DNA from: CAVVIH01 sp963748295
Lineage (GTDB): Bacteria; Acidobacteriota; Vicinamibacteria; Vicinamibacterales; 2-12-FULL-66-21
Assembly (NCBI GenBank): GCA_963748295.1
Contig: CAVVIH010000003.1
Span: 248,001-312,000 of the forward strand
Direction of reading: 5' to 3'
DNA: 64,000 nt
Numbering within the stretch: position 1 is the stretch's first letter; each line of letters starts with the position of its first letter. Below the pieces are notes generated by a model, which saw only the letters and a program-made list of their open reading frames with translations, ran no database searches and was not told the DNA's origin. Made by a program: the position numbers and the translations under genes. Positions 55,642 through 64,000 of the stretch are shown here, in pieces.

Positions 55642-56382
55642 ATGCAACAGCACTGGTTCTACACGTTTGGCCGTTCATAGGGGTGGGCGGGGCGATCGTG
55701 ATGGTCGCCATCCTGCTGACGACCGACACATTCCGTGGCAACACCTCGGTATCGCGCTGGCGTGATGCGGTGTGGCTGGCGTGGCTTGCCGCGCCGCTCT
55801 ACTGGGTGCATCAGTTCGAGGAATACAGCCTGCCGGTGATGGGCTTCGACTACTCAATCCAGGAAATGATTTGCAAGAACCTGGGCTTTGCGCCCTACCC
55901 GGAATGCCCGATTCCCCTGTCGTTCTACCCGGTGGTGAACATCGCTCTCATGTGGTTTGGAGCGCCGCTAGCGGCGTACATCTGCAGGCGCAACGTCCTC
56001 ATCGGCCTTAGCTTCTGGGGATTGATCTTTGCCAACGGACTTCTGCACACCGCGGGGGGCATCGCGCAGGGCGCTTACAACACCGGCCTATGGAGCAGCG
56101 TCTTCTTGTTTATTCCGTTGTCCACTCTGGGTCATTTACGCCTGCGCGATTCGCGGACCATACAGCGGCAAGGTCGTGGGCGCGGCGTTCGCTGCCGGAG
56201 CCGTCACTCATGTCTTGCTGTTCATCGGCTACGGGTTTTACAAGAACGGGGTGATCGGCAATGCGGGCCTGCTGGTCTATGCCGCCGTGATCGGTTTCAC
56301 GCCGATCATCTTGGCGGCTCTTGGGAGCCGGTTCTTTAAACCTGAGTCGTTGCGGCCAGCTCTGACGCCGCGGGGGAACTAG
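55642..56382 (+). CDS. HXXEE-domain membrane protein 1, two frameshifts
   Basis: About 245 residues when joined. The start is probably ATG 55642 (MQQHWFYTF); the frame changes near 55665 (WPFIGVGGAIVMVAILLTTD) and near 56118 (LWVIYACAIRGPYSGKVVGA). The diagnostic HxxEE motif is HQFEEY at about residue 55. Around six transmembrane helices are predicted (DAVWLAWLAAPLYW, VVNIALMWFGAPLAAYICRR, THVLLFIGYGFYK). The family's function is unknown. It lies 30 bp behind TetR. Confidence 0.7.
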
Positions 56383-56407
56383 CCGTCCAGCGAAAGCGAA
56401 TCAAAAC

Positions 56408-57087
56408 ATGAACGTGTTTCGAAGACACTGGTACACCCTGGGCTTGATTCCTGCGGCCGTGATGGCTGTGTGGCTGGCGTGGAATTGGAACGACATCGTT
56501 TGGGTGCAGAAACTCCTTGCGCTGAATTTCATCGTTCTGATTCTCCATCAGTTCGAGGAGTATGCCTGGCCCGGGGGCTTTCCCTGGATCTGCAACGAAG
56601 TCTTATCGCCGAAACCGGACGGTCCGCCTGATCGCTATCCTCTCAACCAGAACAACGCAGCATTCATCAACGTGCTTGGTTGGGTGTTCTACCTTGTACC
56701 GGTGCTGCTCCCTGGCGTCATCTGGCTGGGTACCGGACAGATGCTGTTCGGACTCGTAGGTCAGGTGATCGTCCATGGGGTCATCATCAATTCCAAGCTA
56801 AAGACCTGGTATAACCCGGGCCTCGTGGCGGTCATACTCGGTCATGTACCGCTGGGCAATTTTGTACTTCATGGAAGTCTTCAGCCGGGGCACCGTGCCG
56901 ATGGTGGGACTTGATATTTGGGATCCTCTATCTCGGCTTCTTCGCCGGTGTGATAATGCAGCGCTTCGCCCTTGGTGGCCCACTCGCCAGTCCGAATTCC
57001 CGCTACCCGTTTGCGACGGAGGAAATGAACCGGAATGACCGCGAAGGACGCTTGCGTCGCGCGGGCATTGAGCCCCGATCTTTTTAG
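56408..57087 (+). CDS. HXXEE-domain membrane protein 2, frameshifted C-terminus
   Basis: About 225 residues when joined. It starts MNVFRRHWYTLGLIPAAVMA and carries HQFEEYAWPGGFPWICNEVL, the HxxEE motif. The helices are ALNFIVLILHQF, VLGWVFYLVPVLLPGVIWLG and LVGQVIVHGVIINSKLKTWY. The frame changes near 56840 (AILYFMEVFSRGTVP) and again near 56905 (ILYLGFFAGVIMQRFALGGP), ending at TAG 57085. It is a paralogue of the preceding gene, 26 bp downstream. Confidence 0.72.
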
Positions 57088-57132
57088 AAGGAAGGCACCG
57101 CTGATGGTCCTCGACGCGTACCCAGGAGCATC

Positions 57133-57520
57133 ACGGCGTACGCGAATAAGTGCCGCTCAGAACTGTGTAGAAACTGTGTAAGGTCGCCTCGAAAACGCAT
57201 AAACACCGACGTTTACGGGTTCACATCTAGACGCATTCTGTGGCGGGAAGTCGTTGAATCGATTGCGTGAAGGGGTGTTTCGGTATTACTTGGTGAGCGT
57301 CGCCGGAGTCGTTTTCCAAGCGTGCGCCTTCAACCACTCGGCCATCTCTCCGTTTAAAATCAATAACTTGCGAGCGATCTGGAACAGTGTATCGCAAAAC
57401 CCTCCTTCAAATCCGGGCGCTCCGTATGCGGCTTGTATTCAGCGATTTGCGAGCGTGCCGAGATCGATCGTCGCGGAAATTGTGTCAGACCTGGAACGTC
57501 ATCCGATCACTTACGGCGCT
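57133..57520. repeat. tRNA-Ser-associated repeat, copy B
   Basis: The right part (57311-57520) matches copies A and C: a degenerate 5' half of tRNA-Ser (TTTTCCAAGCGTGCGCCTTC onward, with mutations) and the upstream flank. The left part (57133-57310) matches only copy C and contains AACTGTGTAGAAACTGTGTA at 57161-57180. This 20-mer recurs exactly at 63331-63350. Confidence 0.88.
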
Positions 57521-57837
57521 CCTCCAAGAGGTGGCCGCACACCGGGTGATTTGTTCAGCTGATTCATCAGTGAGGCTGCCTGAACCACTTCCGGGCCTGC
57601 TCGCGCGCTTGGTTCGTCATGCCGCCAAGGCAGACGCCGGCGGTCGAGCCCACGGAATTTCGGAAGTAGTCACGGCATTCCGTGGGAGGACGCAGACCTC
57701 TCCCTTGGGACGCCGCAAACACTTGCGGATCCTCTTGGATCCTGGCGGATCTGGCGTAAGTGTGCGCAACCACGGTGCCACCTTCAGAAGGCGGGCGTTT
57801 TGTCCTTCACCCGCATTAGCAGGAAGGCAGGGGCCTC
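57521..57837. other. Intergenic, no gene recognised
   Basis: 317 bp after repeat copy B. A 68-codon minus-strand frame (57567-57773, VGSTAGVCLGGMTNQAREQA near its end) has no recognised family or ribosome-binding site. I do not call it a gene. Confidence 0.4.
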
Positions 57838-59205
57838 ATGAGCAGCACCGAAGCATCAGTGGAACTCCTCAACGCCACCTCACTTGACGACCGCACCACC
57901 CATCGACGCGCCATCGAGCTGGCCATCTGGGGAATGCCGGCCGTCAGCATGGCCGCCATCCGGGCCACGCAAGCGCGACCCCGACGCCGACTTCGGCGAC
58001 ATCGTTTTCTTCTCGAAGGTCTTGGAGCCGCGCCACGAGTTCCTCACGGCCAACAACCAGACGCCGTACTGTACGCACGGTGCTTCGACCTTCAGCAGAG
58101 GACCGAAGGTGCTAGAGGTGCCGCCCGCATCCGACAAGACCGTGTTCTTCGGCAGCGCCATCGAGACCTGGCAGGTCCCGCTAGCTGACATCGGGCCAGC
58201 GGTGATGACGCCGGGAAGGGCGGCAAGTATCCGTTCCTGCCGCCAGGCTATGGGGGGAAACCGCCGGCGGGTTACTCGTCGTGCCCTCGCCCACGGTCTT
58301 CGTCCACGTCGCCCTCCGGCCGATCACCGTCGGCGGGGGCACGCTCGCGGACGCCGTCGCCTATAGCCAGCGGCTGAAAGCGTATCGGCTGACGGACGCC
58401 GCGAAGCCGACTCGATACGTCGATGCCTATCCAAAAGTCTGGAAGACGCTGCCGACCTACGACCTGAGCGATTTCCAGCTCCTCGCGGACGCGATCGCCG
58501 CCGACCCGCCGCAAGCGAGGACGCCGCGATGCTGGCCATGCTGAAGAGCCTCGGCATCGAGAAGGGCAAGCCGTTCGCAGCCGAGCGGAACGCGCCAAGC
58601 TGCCTGAGCGCAGCCGCGCGAGAAGCCGCGGCCACCATGAAGGAGGGCTTCGTCAACCGCTCATTCGAAAAGTTCTGGCCCGATCGTCAGTGGCAGGCCA
58701 CCCGGCCCGAGAACAACTTCAGCTTCTCCTACTATGGCAACGGCAGGCTCGACTACGACCACCGCGCCGCGGCGTTCGCGTACTGGGCCACCTGGGCGCC
58801 AAAGCGGCTCGCCGATCCCAGGAAGATCCCCGCCACTGACCACCTAAGAACTTTCGCGATAAGCACGGCGCACTGTTCCGCGGCAACAAACGCTACCGGC
58901 TGCGCGTCCCAGCCGATACGCCCGCGCGGGACTTCTGGTCGATCGTCGCCGACCAAGTCGGACCAACGCCTTCATCCACAACCCCCAGAACCGCGTGGGC
59001 CTGTCGTCCTACGACAAGAAGCCGATGGCGACGAATAATTACGGCTCGGTCGATATCTACGTCGGGCGAAGCGCCGGACGGCCTCGCCAACAACTGGATT
59101 CCGACCGCCGGCAGAGGCTTCTGGTTGATCGCGCACTTCGACGGGACGGACAAAACTCTATTCCAAAAGACGTGGGTCATGCCCGACGTCGAGAAGGTGA
59201 GCTGA
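57838..59205 (+). pseudogene. DUF1254/DUF1214 protein 1, heavily frameshifted
   Basis: Ordered pieces in changing frames are RRAIELAIWGMPAVSMAAIR, FGDIVFFSKVLEPRHEFLTA, AYSQRLKAYRLTDAAKP, DYDHRAAAFAYWATWAPKRL and VGLSSYDKKPMATNNYGSVD, ending with WLIAHFDGTDKTLFQKTWVM and PDVEKVS. This is a DUF1254 plus DUF1214 protein of about 450 residues, a secreted or periplasmic family of unknown function. At least five frame changes are needed. A homologue follows 4 bp later. Confidence 0.72.
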
Positions 59206-59209
59206 CGAC

Positions 59210-60646
59210 ATGGCGAAAGCGAAGATGGCCACGGACATCCCGAAGTCGATCACGATGCCCGACACCGTCGAGACGCGGCTCGGGACGCTCCGCTTCACCG
59301 ATGGGTTTCCCGACGATGCGACGGTCGAGAAGGTGTTCGACAACCTCGACTTCCAGCACGCCGTTCAGGCATTCCTGACCTCGATGCCCGCCGCGTCACT
59401 GGCCGCCATCCGTAAAGCGGCTGCGCGACTTCGGGCCGGACAACCAGACGGTGACCATCTTCGAGTCTTGATGGACTCGCGATCGCTGTATCTCACAGCA
59501 AATACCGAAAGCATCTACGCGATGGCGTGGCTCGAATCTCAAGAACGGCCCCATCGTTCTCAGAGTCCGCCGAACACGCTCGGACTGGTCGACGATTCTG
59601 GTTCCGCTACGTCACCGACCTCGGGATCGCCGGACCCGACAAGGGGAAGGGCGGCAAGTTCCTGTTCCTCCCTCCTGATTTCACAGGCACGCCGCCCGAG
59701 GGCTACCACACGTTCAAGTCCCGAACCTTCAACAACTGGTTCGGGACCCGTGGCTTTCAAGTGAACGGCGATCCGAAGCCGGGTGTGGACGCCATCAAGC
59801 AGCAGCTGCGGATCTATCCGCTGGCGGACGCCGCGAAGCCGCCGGCGACGAACTTCGTCAACGTGTCCGGGAAGGCCTTCAACACGATCCACGCGATGGA
59901 CGCCTCGTTCTTCGAGGAAGTGAACGAGGTCATCCAGGAGGAGCCGGCCGACGCGATCGATCCCGAAACGCTGGGACTGCTGGCCTCGATCGGCATCGAG
60001 AAGGGCACACCGTTCGCGCCCGATGCGCGGATGAAGAAGATCCTCACCGAGGCGGCGGCGGTCGGGCAGGCCACGGTCCGCGCCCTCGCCTATCGGTGCC
60101 GATTGAAGGAGGCGTTCTTCTATCCGGACAGCGCGTGGAACACGCCGTTCGTCGGCGGCAGCTCACGAGTTCCTGCACCATGGCGCGCGCCTGCTCGACG
60201 CGCGCTCGTATTTCTTTTTCTATGCGACCGGCATCACGCCGGCGATGGCGATTCAGAGGGTCGGCGCCGGCTCCGCGTACGCCGCCGCATTCGTGGACGC
60301 GAAGAACCAGCCGATGGACGGCAGCAAGACCTACAAGCTGCATCTGCCGGCCGGCATCCCGGCCAAGCAGTTCTGGTCGCTGGTGCTCTACGACACCCAG
60401 ACGCGCTCGATGCTGCAGACCGATCAGCAGTTTCCCAGCATCGGCAGCCAGAAGAAGGGCGTCGCGATCAACCCCGATACCTCGGTGGATGTCTACTTCG
60501 GGCCGACGGCGCCGTCAGGCAAGGAGGGCAACTGGGTGCAGACCTGGCCCGGCAAGGGATGGACCGTGATTCTTCGCCTCTACGGACCGCTGCAGCCGTT
60601 CTTCGACAGGACGTGGCGACCCAGCGAGATCGAGGAAGTCCGCTGA
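59210..60646 (+). CDS. DUF1254/DUF1214 protein 2, frameshifted
   Basis: About 478 residues when joined. It begins SITMPDTVETRLGTLRFTDG, then FPDDATVEKVFDNLDFQHAV and FLTSMPAASLAAIRKA. The frame changes near 59420 and 59545; the main part is open from about 59580 (FRYVTDLGIAGPDKGKGGKF). It shifts near 60165 to ARLLDARSYFFFYATGITPA, and the C-terminal DUF1214 (KLHLPAGIPAKQFWSLVLYD, TWPGKGWTVILRLYGPLQPF) ends at 60646. It is paralogous to the gene before it. The reading of function is open. Confidence 0.75.
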
Positions 60647-60700
60647 CGCACGCCAACCGAGAGAACCGATCGCCGTCGCGTCGAGCCTGCAATCGTCACG

Positions 60701-61737
60701 TCACCGAGGTGGTGACGTCAGCAGGAATTCGCGGATCGTCGCGGCGACCGCCTCCGGCTGTTGCAGCCCGATCGTCATATGGTTGCGGCTCTGGTGATCT
60801 GTGTGACGGTCACGTGTCTGAGCTCGCGCTGGACACGCTCCATGCTGGCCTGTCGGAAGGGCAGCATGATGGTCTGATTGAAATCGCGCAGCTTCTGTAC
60901 GAGCGCAGGATCCGAACGATCAAGGGGGAAGAACGTCGTGGCATAGAGCGCGAGCGTTGGCGCCTGCACTTTGGTGTAGTCGCGCTTCCAGTTGCCGAGC
61001 GTCGCGAACACCGCGGCGGACGCGTGGTCGTTCGGCGCCAGATGCAAGGTTCCGACGGCATCGGGCTGAGCCACGTCACGAATATACGCTTCAAGCCGGG
61101 GGTCCATGGCACGGCCTTCCCGAGCCATGCCGTCTATACCAGGTCCGGACCGCGTGAATTGATCGCGGATCCGGAGCGCCCGGACCGTTCGCGGCGAGAA
61201 TGTCGACGAATGCTTTGAAGAAGACCGGCGAGGACCAGTCATAGCCGCCGTCCAAATAGATAAGCTTGTCGACGCGCTCGGGATACTGGCCGGCGTACGG
61301 GTAGCTTCATTGCCGCCCATCGACCAGCCGAGCACGCTCATGCGCGTGATGCCAAGGTGGTCAGCCAGTTGCCGGAATTCCTCGGCGAGCGTTGCCGCAT
61401 CGTAGGGGCCCGCCGGCGCGTCCGACAGGCCATGGCCGCGGCGAGCGTAGGCGATGATGCGGAAGCGGTCGTGCAGGAGCGAAAGCGAGATCGTCGAAGA
61501 CGTGTGGGTCGTCACCGATCCCGGTGCATCATGACCAGAGCCGGTCCATCGCCGCCCCAGTCCAGATAATTGAGGCTGACACCGTTGACCTTCGCGAAGG
61601 CCGACTTGTGTGGCGAGGCGTCCGTGTAGTTCACACGGGGATATCTCGCCACCTCGCGTGTTTGCGCGGTTGCGAATGCCGACACTCAGCGCAAGAAAAA
61701 CGGATGCGAGCTTCACAGGATCGTCGAGCTGCATCAC
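60701..61737 (-). CDS. Alpha/beta hydrolase, frameshifted
   Basis: About 345 residues when joined. The nucleophile elbow is LGWSMGG in VLGWSMGGNEAT; before it lies HDRFRIIAYARRGHGLSDAP. The later parts are APTLALYATTFFPLDRSDPA and FRQASMERVQRELRHVTVTQ. Upstream of the elbow the oxyanion region and N-terminus are damaged by frame changes (near 61590 and 61510). Other breaks lie near 61300, 61140 and 60800. The likely C-terminus continues NHMTIGLQQPEAVAATIREF to TGA at 60701. It is a small-molecule hydrolase of unknown substrate. Confidence 0.62.
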
Positions 61738-61771
61738 GTTGTTCCCTCCAGTCGTCGCTGCTGGGCGCTAG

Positions 61772-63235
61772 CAGCCCGTGGTTAAAAGGGGATCGACACG
61801 ATCGATCCGCCGTACTACACTCCCGGCATGGCCATGGGTCGTCGCAAGGACCGAGCACGGACGCCAGGATTGTGGATTGCCGCCAATGAGTTGCCGCCGA
61901 CCGGCGGGCACCCGTTCTACCAGCGGCTGAATCAGGTCCTGGACGCGCACGCGTTCGACGAGTTCGTCGAAGCGCAGTGCGCGCCGTTCTACGCGGACGA
62001 CGGTGGGCCGCCCGAGTCTGACGCCGGGCACGTACTTCCGGCTGCTGCTGATCGGGTACTTCGAGGGCATCGACTCGGAGCGCGGGATCGCGTGGCGCAC
62101 CGCCGATTCGCTCGCGCTGCGTGGCTTCCTGGGCCTGGGTCTCGACGAGACGCCGCCCGAGCACTCCACGATCTCGCGGACGCGGCGCCTGATCGATCTG
62201 GAGACGCACCGCGCGGTCTTCACGTGGATCCTGCAGGTCCTGGCGACGGCGGATCTCGTCAAGGGGAAGACGATCGGGATCGATGCGACCACGCTGGAGG
62301 CCAACGCGGCGCTGCGGAGCATCGTGCGGCGCGATTCGGGCGAGACGTACCAGGAGTTTCTGACGCGACTGGCGCAGGCCTCGGGCATCGAGACGCCGAC
62401 GCGGGCCGATTTGGCGCGGCTCGATCGCAAGCGCCCGAAGAAAGGCCGCAATACCGAGTGGCGGCATCCGCACGACCCCGACGCGCGCATCACGAAGATG
62501 AAGGACGGCCGCACGCATCTCGCCCACAAGGCCGAACACGCGGTCGATCTGGAGACCGGTGCGGTCGTCGGCGTGACGGTGCAGGGCGCCGATCAGGGCG
62601 ACACGACGACGATCGCCGAGACGCTGACGACGGCGGCCGAAGAACTCGAGGCCGTGGCCGACGGCGACCGACGGCGAGACGGCGGTGATCGACGAGGTCG
62701 TCGCCGACAAGGGGTACCACAGCAATCAGGTGCTCGTCGATCTGGCGGCGCTCGACCTGCGGACCTACATCGCCGAGCCCGATCGCGGGCGGCGCAACTG
62801 GAAGAAGAAGGCCGGCGGCCCGCGACGCCGTGTATGCCAATCGTCGACGCATTCGCGGCACGCGCGGGCGGGCGTTGCAGCGGCGCCGAAGCGAGCGACT
62901 GGAGCGGCCGAATGCGCATCTCTACGAGACCGGTGGGATGCGGCGCACGCATCTGCGGGGGCACACGAACATCTTGAAACGGCTGCTTCGTGCACATCGG
63001 CGGCTTCAATCTCGGACTCTTGATGCGGACCCTCATCGGCGTCGGCACGCCGCGCGGCCTGCAGGGGCGGCTGGCGGCGCTCATCGCCCTCGTCATCGCG
63101 CTGCGGACCCAGGTCGTCGACTTCTGGCGTCACCACCAGGCACCATCCGCTGATCAATCGGCTGGATTCACGCCGCATCATCGTTTCGAGCTGCTACCTG
63201 TCGGCGCGTCAGAAGGGCCGTTTAACCACGGGCTG
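61772..63235 (+). mobile_element. Insertion sequence, IS5/IS1182-like, with 15-bp inverted repeats and CTAG target duplication
   Basis: CAGCCCGTGGTTAAA (61772-61786) is repeated inverted as TTTAACCACGGGCTG (63221-63235). Both ends are flanked by CTAG (61768-61771 and 63236-63239), a 4-bp target duplication of YTAR type. The element is 1464 bp with one transposase gene. Its ends are intact while the transposase has frameshifts. Confidence 0.88.
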
Positions 63236-63239
63236 CTAG
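61828..63239 (+). CDS. DDE transposase of the insertion sequence, frameshifted
   Basis: About 470 residues when joined. The N-terminus holds QRLNQVLDAHAFDEFVEAQC. After a break near 62005 comes SLTPGTYFRLLLIGYFEGID, then IGIDATTLEANAALRSIVRR (first catalytic Asp), GAVVGVTVQGADQGDTTTIA, and VIDEVVADKGYHSNQVLVDL (second Asp) in another frame (break near 62680). Later breaks are near 62820 and 62990. The last part (LINRLDSRRIIVSSCYLSAR) reads through the right inverted repeat and would stop at TAG within the CTAG target duplication (63237-63239). Confidence 0.8.
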
Positions 63240-63301
63240 GGGAGCACCATAGCAAAACTACCGGTGCACGGAAAGGACCGACGTGTACCGAGAAACATGT
63301 C

Positions 63302-63692
63302 CGGCGCATACGGCAGCAAGTGATCCCGAGAACTGTGTAGAAACTGTGTAAGGTCGCGAAAACCGCCGACAAACACCGCCGTTTACGGCGTCGCATCGAG
63401 GAGCATTGTGTAGCGGGAAGCCGTTGAATCCATTGCGCGATGGAGTGTTTCGGTGTTACTCGATGCGCTGGCCCGAATCGTTTTCCAAGCGTGCTCCTTC
63501 AACCACTCGGACATCTCTCCGTATATTTAGAATCAACGAGTTGCGGGCGGCCTGTAAGATACTATCGCAAAACCCACCTTCAAATCTTAACGTCACGCGA
63601 TGCCGTTTGTATTCAGCAACTTGCGGGCCTGTCCAGATCGATCGTCGAAGAAATTGTGTAAGACCGCTTAATATCCTCAGATCACTTACCGC
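63302..63692. repeat. tRNA-Ser-associated repeat, copy C
   Basis: It matches copy B over its whole length and copy A over its right half. It contains AACTGTGTAGAAACTGTGTA (63331-63350), the 5' half of tRNA-Ser (63481-63522) and TTGTGTAAGACC (63655-63666). The tRNA part is closer to the functional gene than in copy B. It bounds cargo segment 2 on the right. Confidence 0.88.
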
Positions 63693-64000
63693 TATTTCTC
63701 GTCGGGTCCGCCAACGATCAGCCTGTTCTGACGCTGGTGCCTCGAGCTAGCTGGAACCGTCGCGGTAGCGTCACACCGCGAGCACCTCCGCGGAATGATA
63801 CGAAACTCTCAGGGGCCGCCTCGTCGGGCGACTCCGCTCCCGGGAATTGGCGCCTCGTCGAGATCGCTCCCCAGTCCAATCCCAGCGCACCCAGACGAGA
63901 GGTTCGACGCCGGCCCTGACAGTCCACCTGCGCAGTGCCCAATGCGCATGGCAGCTTGGACCTTCTCCCGGAGACTCTGGTCAGACTTGGTGCCGTTGGG
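63693..64000. other. Right edge, no gene recognised
   Basis: 308 bp after repeat copy C up to the window end. Frames on both strands are short and lack any family similarity that I can see. It may be the start of a further cargo segment or of the original chromosomal flank. Confidence 0.4.

Noticed and set aside
57311..57353. Second tRNA-Ser gene
   Set aside because: Only the 5' half from the anticodon loop is present and it carries mutations; no T-arm or acceptor 3' strand follows.
63480..63522. Third tRNA-Ser gene
   Set aside because: Again only the 5' half; the sequence left of the anticodon loop is unrelated to a tRNA 3' half.

Overview
The window is about 64 kb of high-GC bacterial DNA that most resembles Acidobacteriota. 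The main evidence is four copies of the PadR regulator plus ADOP (acidobacterial duplicated orphan permease, MacB/FtsX type) pair. Supporting signs are an Oar-like TonB-dependent receptor with a carboxypeptidase-regulatory domain, a tricorn-type S41 protease, Ser/Thr kinases with TPRs, and a BlaI/M56 pair. A subgroup such as Vicinamibacteria is a guess. Reading frames are very uneven. Several genes of 2-3 kb are perfectly open, while other stretches carry single-base frameshifts every few hundred bases. Each break is described with its gene. Whether they are decay or uncorrected sequencing error cannot be decided from the sequence alone.

Layout. (1) 1-8151: a left-running operon (Oar-like receptor, enolase-superfamily epimerase/OSBS, tricorn-like protease cut by the window edge) with a divergent RpiR/SIS regulator, probably a peptide or muropeptide uptake locus. 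(2) 8152-18161: two decayed PadR/ADOP units, a TonB siderophore receptor with a palindromic operator, a DUF3574 protein and an AraC-GyrI regulator. (3) 18293-24888: a PaoABC/YagTSR-like molybdenum hydroxylase operon, DinB and AraC gene relics, a phosphonatase-like HAD hydrolase and a methyltransferase. (4) 24748-30768: an M11-like secreted metallopeptidase between two copies of the 3' end of the methyltransferase gene, then two badly broken hypothetical genes, one ending in a thioredoxin-like domain.

(5) 30770-34448: a VOC protein, a POTRA protein, an ArsR-SdpI pair with a palindromic promoter, and a CPBP protease gene interrupted by a polypyrimidine tract. (6) 34555-43648: PadR/ADOP/TPR operon, Ser/Thr kinase-TPR, HEAT-PQQ propeller fusion and a small membrane protein. 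(7) 43907-51910: BlaI/M56 signalling pair with a repeat-type sensor, a secreted beta-rich protein, an alpha/beta hydrolase, and an intact PadR/ADOP operon.

(8) 51921-64000: a tRNA-Ser(GGA) gene followed by two cargo segments of 5-6 kb. Each is separated by a degenerate copy of the 5' half of the tRNA plus its upstream flank. Cargo 1 holds a class III aminotransferase, DUF5655, TetR and two HXXEE membrane proteins. Cargo 2 holds two DUF1254/DUF1214 paralogues, an alpha/beta hydrolase and a complete IS with a CTAG target duplication. No integrase is visible. This tandem tRNA-anchored array is the most unusual structure in the window.

Several regulators have legible autoregulated promoters (BlaI, two PadR, ArsR), with dyads placed over the -35/-10 elements.
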